Below are positions 58,403 to 64,000 of a stretch of 64,000 bases of DNA, one piece after another (position 1 is the first letter of the stretch; each line of letters starts with the position of its first letter). The stretch spans positions 773,001 to 837,000 of the forward strand of contig JAWZYV010019925.1 of the NCBI GenBank assembly GCA_038373885.1. Reading direction: 5' to 3'. The DNA is from Cheiracanthium punctorium. Taxonomy: Eukaryota; Arthropoda; Arachnida; Araneae; Cheiracanthiidae. The notes beneath the pieces were generated by a model. It made no database searches and was not told the DNA's origin. It saw nothing but the letters and a program-made list of their open reading frames with translations. A program made the position numbers and the translations under genes.

Positions 58403-58691
58403 GTAGTTGTTTATTAGTGCAATAGTTTTTTTCTAATTAAGATATCAATAGTTTTCTCTAACTAGGATATAAATATCCTTAAATATGAATGCAAACTGAA
58501 TCTGTTAGCAAAATTTGTCTCCTAAAAGTAGCAAAAAAGTAGCGAAGTAGCAACTACATTTCAAAAGTAGTGTAGCTAACTACATTTTTCAAAAAGTAGT
58601 TGTAGTTGTAGTTAGCTACATTTTTCGGAAAGTAGCGGTAGTTGTAGTTCACTACAAAAAAAAAGTAGTTTTTCCCACCACTGATCAGACA

Positions 58692-58975
58692 CAGGTACAG
58701 CCAACATTCTTAGCAAATGTAATGTGGATGGATGAGGCATGCTTTTCATGGTATGGCCTATACAATAGGCAACACATCCATTACTGGGCGCTGGAAAATC
58801 CTAGATGTTTTACCGATGTTCGATATCAACTGTGGTTTGGTATTAACGTTTGGTGTGTAATTTACAGTAACAAGTTGATCAGTCCAATATTTTATGATGG
58901 TACCCTAACATGCGCATGACATTTACAACTGCTGCAGAATGTAATGCCCGATTTTGTGGTGAACCTGCTGGTATT
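58692..58975 (+). pseudogene. DDE transposase (DUF4817-type), C-terminal fragment
   Basis: Resumes as QPTFLANVMWMDEACFSW (first catalytic Asp in the WMDEA motif), then LYNRQHIHYWALENPRCFTD and FGINVWCVIYSNKLISPIFY-DGTLT. After a frameshift near 58915 a short LLQNVMPDFVVNLL follows and homology ends. The second and third catalytic residues are absent, so the element was truncated as well as interrupted. Confidence 0.87.
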
Positions 58976-60619
58976 TAATCTAAAGTGAAAAACAAACCTT
59001 TTTGTAAACTTGTTTCAAAAGTTTTCTAAGTGAAAACATAAGTTTGTTAACATTTAAAAATGGTGGTGTAAACATACGTCATATTTCTTTCCGCCGTAAT
59101 AAAAAGTTTATATTTCTCGCTGATAGATGGTGTTGTTTCTGATTTGCATAAAATGAGAACTATATTTTTCTATGCAAATATCTATCGTAGTCCCACACTA
59201 ACTGGCAGATATAAAAAGGGCATCACAAGTTGCTTTTCAGAGTTCCTTCTTCAGCCACTGTTGCCCTGATGTGTGTGTAGTGAAAGATTTCGCCATGAGC
59301 CGTGGCACTCGATTGATGTGATTCAATGGAACTGGATCAGGCATCCGTGTTGATATATCCGAATGATTCAAAGTGCTGTTTTTAAATCTGAAAGATCGCT
59401 GGTCACGGCTTGTTAGGAAAGGCTGGTTTTTTTATGCTGAGTAATGGAAAATGCTATTTAATATATTGTGTCGTCATCATCATCTTATGTGTCATATGTA
59501 TCCTTATCTGTCATCATCGTTTGTTAAATAAACTACAGAAAGGTACCTACTTTGTCTTTTCTTGTTTTCTCAGCCTAAAAACATATTCAAACCAAATCTT
59601 CTGCTGTGCAACTTGACTTTAAAGACATGAACTAATACAAGTAATATGAACTCTGCTTAGACTTCTTTTTTTTGCAGACAAAATTATGTAATTGTTTATT
59701 TCAACTAATGACTCTAATTTAAATTTTGTAAAAATCTAATTTCACTGGACTTTTTTCTGTGGCGATACCTAAAACAGCAGGTATATGCGACCCCTCCACA
59801 AACATTGCAGGACCTTAAACGATGCATTGCAGACACTTGTGCCAACATGTCACCTTCTATGCTCCAACGCGTGCAATGTGAAATTCAAACGAGAGTCCAA
59901 ATGTGCATTGCAGCTGGCAGTGCGTTATTTAAGTTTGAACATCTTAAATAGAGGTATATTGTTATAAATAATTGTTTTCTTCTTTCTTAGATCATTTTTT
60001 CACCTTCACAGAGTAGGGAATCATGAAAATGCACGTTTTAACCGTTCTGTTTTTCACATCCATGTCAATGAGGTGTCTTTTCGTACTAAATCAATATTGC
60101 TCTACACCTCATTCAGTAGGGCATTCCAATTTACTATATCTAGATACCACATTTATAAAAATAACAGCAGCTGTTCCAAAATTAAGAGCGTGACAAGGGA
60201 CTTTAATGGGCATACTGTATATTACATCTTTCAGCTACACAAGTTTTTTAGAATAAAAAAGTTATTTTTATTTAAAATTGTTGTGCTGGCAACCAGCGAA
60301 AGAAAAAGAAAAAACCAATCCCAGCTGTCATTCCGCAAGCACCTTGATGGAATATACGTAAATAATTTCATTATTCTTAATTCGCAGTTATTAATATAAA
60401 ACTATTCGTAAATCTTCTGTCAAAAATTGAATGCATTTATTATTTCACCCTTTTGTGACAAATGTAAAACTAAATGTGTTCTGATGTAGATACTAAAACT
60501 ATAGTTATTGTAAATATTTTTCATGTATTTTATTGAACTATGTGATGCGAATTCAAAAATACATGAAGTTTTAGCTCAACTGAATAACTTAAATGAAAAT
60601 GACACCCTTTGCAGTGATA

Positions 60620-61339
60620 CACAATAGTAGGTATAGGTTAGCACTGAATAACATATTTTGCCGAATAGCGAATATTCAGTTAAACCTCTAAACAAATATT
60701 CTTCTGAATACCGAATATTTGATTAAAATTTATTAAACTTTAATTACAATGTTTAATTTAATTAAAACAATAATTTAATATTGCATAGGGTGTAAAATTT
60801 CAGAAATTAAAATTTAATATCTAAGTGTTTCCTTTGTGTATTATTAATCACCTTTTAAATATTTGTGAAATAATAATCTTTTTTACGTGCATATTTAAAA
60901 AAAAATTAGCAGTTAATTGACTTTACATATTTATAAATACTTAATATTATAAGTTCTTTTTTTGTTACTGTTTTATATTTAAATACATTAGTAATAGTTA
61001 GGTAAATATAATGTGTCATAAGATTTAAGAAAAATTGAAAAGCAACAAAATTTAAATTTAACATGAGTATTTCCTCTTACATTAAAATCACTTTGAATGT
61101 GATATTCGTAAGTAACAATTTCAATTAATTTTGTACTATGTTACTATACTATAACTTTCATTAGTGGTATAAAAAATATGTGTTTGTTTTCCGATTGTCG
61201 AATGTTTAAATTTGTTTACTATTCTGTTGCCGAATATTAAAGTATTCAGCCAAACTGAATAGTTAGTTTGTCTTCTGAATAGGCAGTATACCGAAAACTA
61301 ACCAAATATTCAGGGCGTCCCTACTTCTTTGCTATTGTG
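60620..61339. mobile_element. TA-flanked element with GAATATTC-rich ends
   Basis: Left CACAATAGTAGGTATAGG and right inverted CACAATAGCAAAGAAGTAGG, TA on both sides. Inside both ends, multiple CCGAATA/GAATATTC motifs (GCCGAATAGCGAATATTCAG, TATTCAGCCAAACTGAATAG). The interior is very AT-rich with no ORF. Confidence 0.5.
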
Positions 61340-62567
61340 TACCCTTAGATTCCCCTGCTGTATCTAATTCACCTCGTCATGGTGAGCAATATATCTTTCT
61401 TAGCTTTGCCGAAGAGGGGGAAAGAAATAGACCTCATCGTCTTTGTACCAGCCGTTTCTGCACAGTTTGGATGGAATAGTTACAATTAGATTTTGACGAA
61501 TATATTCGGGGTAATGGTGAACAGATTAAGTAGGTGCCCCATTTATCAAAGGTGTAAATGAAATGTGATAACTGACACTTGAATGAATGAAGGTATGTCA
61601 GTGAGGACTGTACACATTGATGATAAACTTAGGGCATTGTAATGCCTATTCATGTTATGTATGGAGATAACTGCTCCAAACTCCGGACCATTAGACTAAC
61701 AGCTGCATGTTAGACCAGATTCCTGGACCTTCACACTTAATCTATCTGTCAATGCTCAGTAGTAAAGCAGTCAGCACAGATGTCTGTGGAGACAAACTGT
61801 TTTTGTTGCTATCTTGCATGAAAAATCTTCTCAATGTATAAATACAGTTTTTAACATTTTTTTGGATATATTCCTAACACTTCAATGAATTTTTGATGCA
61901 TGTACAGGGCAAATTCACTGGGACTAACAATGAGGGAAGAAGACACAGATTTTTAAATTTTTTTAAAGGAAGCTCGAGTGACAGAGTTGATGAATTACTG
62001 AAAGGACGTGAAAGAACGTAGAAATGGAAGAAGTTCAAATACCACATCTGCCTGTACTCACACACATGCAAAAAAAAAAAAAGATTCTGTGACTTTTTTA
62101 GCCAACTGGCTCAAATATACTACTTTTTTGTCACAAGTTAACTGAATAAAAATACTGTTGTTTTATTGAATTGTATTTGTTATTTCAAGGTTTAATTTAG
62201 TCTAAAATTAAGGTTCCATGCGTTAAATAATTAGTCTGCATTTTGAAACATGCAAATAAGTTGATTTGTGCAAGTGATGAATCTTTAGAATTCCTATAAC
62301 AAACTTCATTTCTTTTAAAATTTCAGATAAAAATAGAAAATATTTTTATTAAGAGAAAATGACATAATAACAATTAAGTCATCATTAAATTACACTTCAA
62401 CAACATTTTCAGACTTATGAATTTCATTTTTGCACCCTTGAAATTCATCATAGCTAGAGTTTACTGTTATGAAATATTTTGCACCACTGCTTTTTATACA
62501 GTGACTTTCATTTCAACTTTTATCTATAGACACAAGAAAGAATATTTGGTATTATTCCAGTAGCAGG

Positions 62568-62746
62568 CAGGGGCATATTTATGGGAGGGCTGAGCCCCCT
62601 CTGAGAAATGTAAAGCAATTATTAAAAAACAGCTATTTAAAAACATTTATATTAACTTTTATATTAAAAACATTTAAAATAATTGTAATAACAAGGATCG
62701 TCCTCCCTCCTCCTCCCCTTAAAATGGAAATCTATATACACTACTG
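62568..62746 (+). mobile_element. hAT-type MITE (family shared with 12489-12658)
   Basis: CAGGGGCATATTTATGG to TATATACACTACTG, 179 bp, with a perfect 8-bp duplication GTAGCAGG at 62560-62567 and 62747-62754. The interior matches the copy at 12489-12658. Confidence 0.9.
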
Positions 62747-62936
62747 GTAGCAGGTGCCCTAAAAGTCACCAACCTTACATTTTGTTGTGAAATGTAACAC
62801 TGGAACTTGCGATTAATTATTTTATTATTTTCATTTTAATTATTCAAATTAAATTATTTTATATTTAATAAATAATTTCATATATTTTTAAAACTGCACT
62901 GAACAGTTAGCAAAACTGATTAGAATGAAAACATAC

Positions 62937-63088
62937 CTCATTAAAAGTGTTTCAAAAACACTTCCAGCTACAGCACGTGTTCTATCAATTTTTTCCGTAC
63001 ACTGTTGCATAAGCACACAAAATACTTTCCGAATCAGTTCTTCTGATAGCATCTCTGAATTTTCTTTTAATGCAAGAAGAATAACTTC
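62937..63088 (-). CDS. TBCD: TBCD exon
   Basis: Not visible as a long open frame, so found by splice sites and homology. The acceptor is ttgtttccag and the donor is ATGAG|GTATGT. It encodes EVILLALKENSEMLSEELIR, then VFCVLMQQCTEKIDRTRAVA and GSVFETLLM. The [20 protein letters not shown] block of human TBCD aligns directly with it. Entry is phase 0 and exit phase 2. The preceding intron is only 553 bp and the following one is 15.2 kb. Confidence 0.93.
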
Positions 63089-63641
63089 CTGGAAACAATT
63101 TGAAATACTTGATATAGTAAAACAGAGACATTATTTTCAGAATAAGAGGATAATTGATTACAAAATTAATTATCTTCTAAATGCTCTAACTTTATATTTC
63201 ATGCATTCATGAGATACTTCTACTCTTTTAGCTCAATGTTTAACTTAACCAGTAGATTAAGGTTTGATTTCCCTTTAGGTATAGCTGCTATACAAGCAAA
63301 TCTGATACAGCAAATCACAGTTTAATGAACTTTCATGTGCATAAAATTATAATAATAATTTTTTTTAAGGGGGAAGATAAAGATCTGTACATTTTCCTTT
63401 TCTACTTGAAAGTGAAGCTTTGACTACATTATAGTTTATTTCAATAAAAAAAGTACAGTTGTTCAAAGTTGTCTTGTTAATGTAATAGAGGTATGCAAGG
63501 AAATCTTGTTGTATATCATATTTTCATAAATTAGACACTTTAAAGATTCAGCAGATTGAGTTTTTTGAAATTTTTAAGATGTTATTTAACAGATGAAAAT
63601 AAAATGGACACACATACTTTTACTTAAATATAAGTTACTAC
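63089..63641 (-). other. TBCD short intron
   Basis: 553 bp with standard ends. No repeat or ORF recognised. Confidence 0.8.
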
Positions 63642-63946
63642 CTGAATTGCTATCATTGCTGCCTCTCTAACTATAGCTCCAATTTCTCCTCGGCTATCAA
63701 GGGTGTAATCATTTGTAGCTCTTAAGAAACTGTTGAATATAACATCTAGATTAGACTGGCATATACTATCTTCGTCACTACCCCCAGATTTGACACCTAC
63801 TGTAGCAGCTATTTGGGACAAGGCTTTTACAGCATCGCGACGAGCTTCAGCCCAACTGGAATGCTCTTCTGTTATCTCAGCACATTTTGATAATCCATGA
63901 ATGGTGTTGCATACAAAACCATTCAAGATAAAGGCAGGTAAAGCTC
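63642..63946 (-). CDS. TBCD: Tubulin-folding cofactor D (TBCD), first exon in window
   Basis: Internal exon of TBCD, the HEAT-repeat chaperone that captures beta-tubulin and, with cofactors C and E and ARL2, assembles and activates alpha/beta-tubulin dimers in the cytosol. The minus-strand acceptor is ttttatag and the donor is CAG|GTAGTA. It has 2 nt of a split codon plus 101 codons and exits in phase 0. Diagnostic segments are WAEARRDAVKALSQIAATVG and DYTLDSRGEIGAIVREAAM, which match the (D)YTTDSRGDVG-WVRKAAM block of vertebrate TBCD. The earlier exons, encoding most of the protein, lie beyond the right edge. Confidence 0.93.
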
Positions 63947-64000
63947 CTATAAAATTAATGAACATTTTTCAGTTATGAAACAGTCAAATAGAGTTTAATA

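Larger units (their letters stand above)
51530..58683. mobile_element. 7.15-kb hAT-type insertion
   Basis: Left end CAGGGCTGGGGAGTAGCGTG; right end inverted CAGTGGTGGGAAAAACTACT. Flanking octamers ATGAGACA (51522-51529) and ATCAGACA (58684-58691) differ at one base. GTAGC/GCTAC subterminal repeats fill 51541-51670 and 58530-58660, typical of one hAT group. No hAT transposase was found. The interior holds a Tc1 copy and MITEs, so the original element was much shorter or has decayed. Confidence 0.82.
50288..60214 (+). mobile_element. mariner-type element with long TIRs, broken by a large insertion
   Basis: Left 50288-50560 and right 60025-60214 are inverted copies: TATGCCC, AAGTCCCTTGTCAC, ATAGTAAATTGGA, GAAAAGACACC and GACATGGATGTGAAAAACAG occur in the same order. 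The left copy has ~90 bp extra. Between them lie the two halves of one DDE transposase (51150-51529 and 58692-58975). Outer borders are approximate. Removing the 7.15-kb hAT gives ~2.8 kb. Confidence 0.7.
47693..62936 (-). other. TBCD intron, 15.2 kb
   Basis: Mostly the mariner/hAT nest at 50288-60214 plus smaller elements. Little was recognised in 49500-50280, in 55160-57990 (T-runs, G-runs, AT-rich filler within the big hAT) and in 61340-62560. Confidence 0.6.

Overview
The window is AT-rich eukaryotic nuclear DNA. It has GT-AG introns of up to about 16 kb, no operons and a dense mix of transposable elements. The proteins and repeats (Tc1/mariner, hAT, Helitron, piggyBac-like, a Copia relic, tRNA-derived SINEs) point to an arthropod. 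The transposase types resemble those I know from spiders, so an arachnid is my best guess, but the species is not proven by the sequence.

Two conserved housekeeping genes are present, both partial and facing each other tail to tail. On the + strand, eight exons (188-286 to 32394-32471) encode the C-terminal ~412 residues of translation initiation factor eIF4B, followed by a 3' UTR to roughly 34.9-35.7 kb. On the - strand, four exons (63642-63946 down to 40788-41351) encode the C-terminal part of tubulin-folding cofactor D (TBCD). Splice phases agree at every junction in both genes. The upstream exons of both lie outside the window.

Everything else is intron or intergenic DNA packed with nested mobile elements, many of which can be delimited from terminal inverted repeats (TIRs) and target-site duplications (TSDs). 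(1) Between the genes, a Tc1/mariner element (36006-40473) contains a hAT element (36531-39140), which contains a Helitron (37044-39062), which contains a hAT MITE (37991-38180). (2) In the large TBCD intron, a broken mariner-type element with long TIRs (about 50288-60214) carries a 7.15-kb hAT-type insertion (51530-58683). That insertion in turn holds a nearly intact Tc1 copy (52620-54124) and several MITEs, one inside another. (3) In the last eIF4B intron, an 8.9-kb element (20160-29039) with CAG...CTG ends contains further elements. (4) A pogo/Tigger-like element (11563-12786) sits in one copy of a 110-bp tandem duplication, whose other copy preserves the empty site. (5) A tandem-repeat array at 45.8-47.1 kb is interrupted by a hAT element that itself carries a SINE.

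Two patterns may be less well described. Three elements with CAG...CTG ends are flanked by 6-bp rather than 8-bp direct repeats. A dispersed family combines ~170-bp internal tandem units with a terminal hairpin and appears at about 21.3-22.8, 41.6-44.2 and 45.7-47.1 kb. I found no CRISPR array, prokaryotic operon, rRNA, convincing functional tRNA gene or new multi-gene system.
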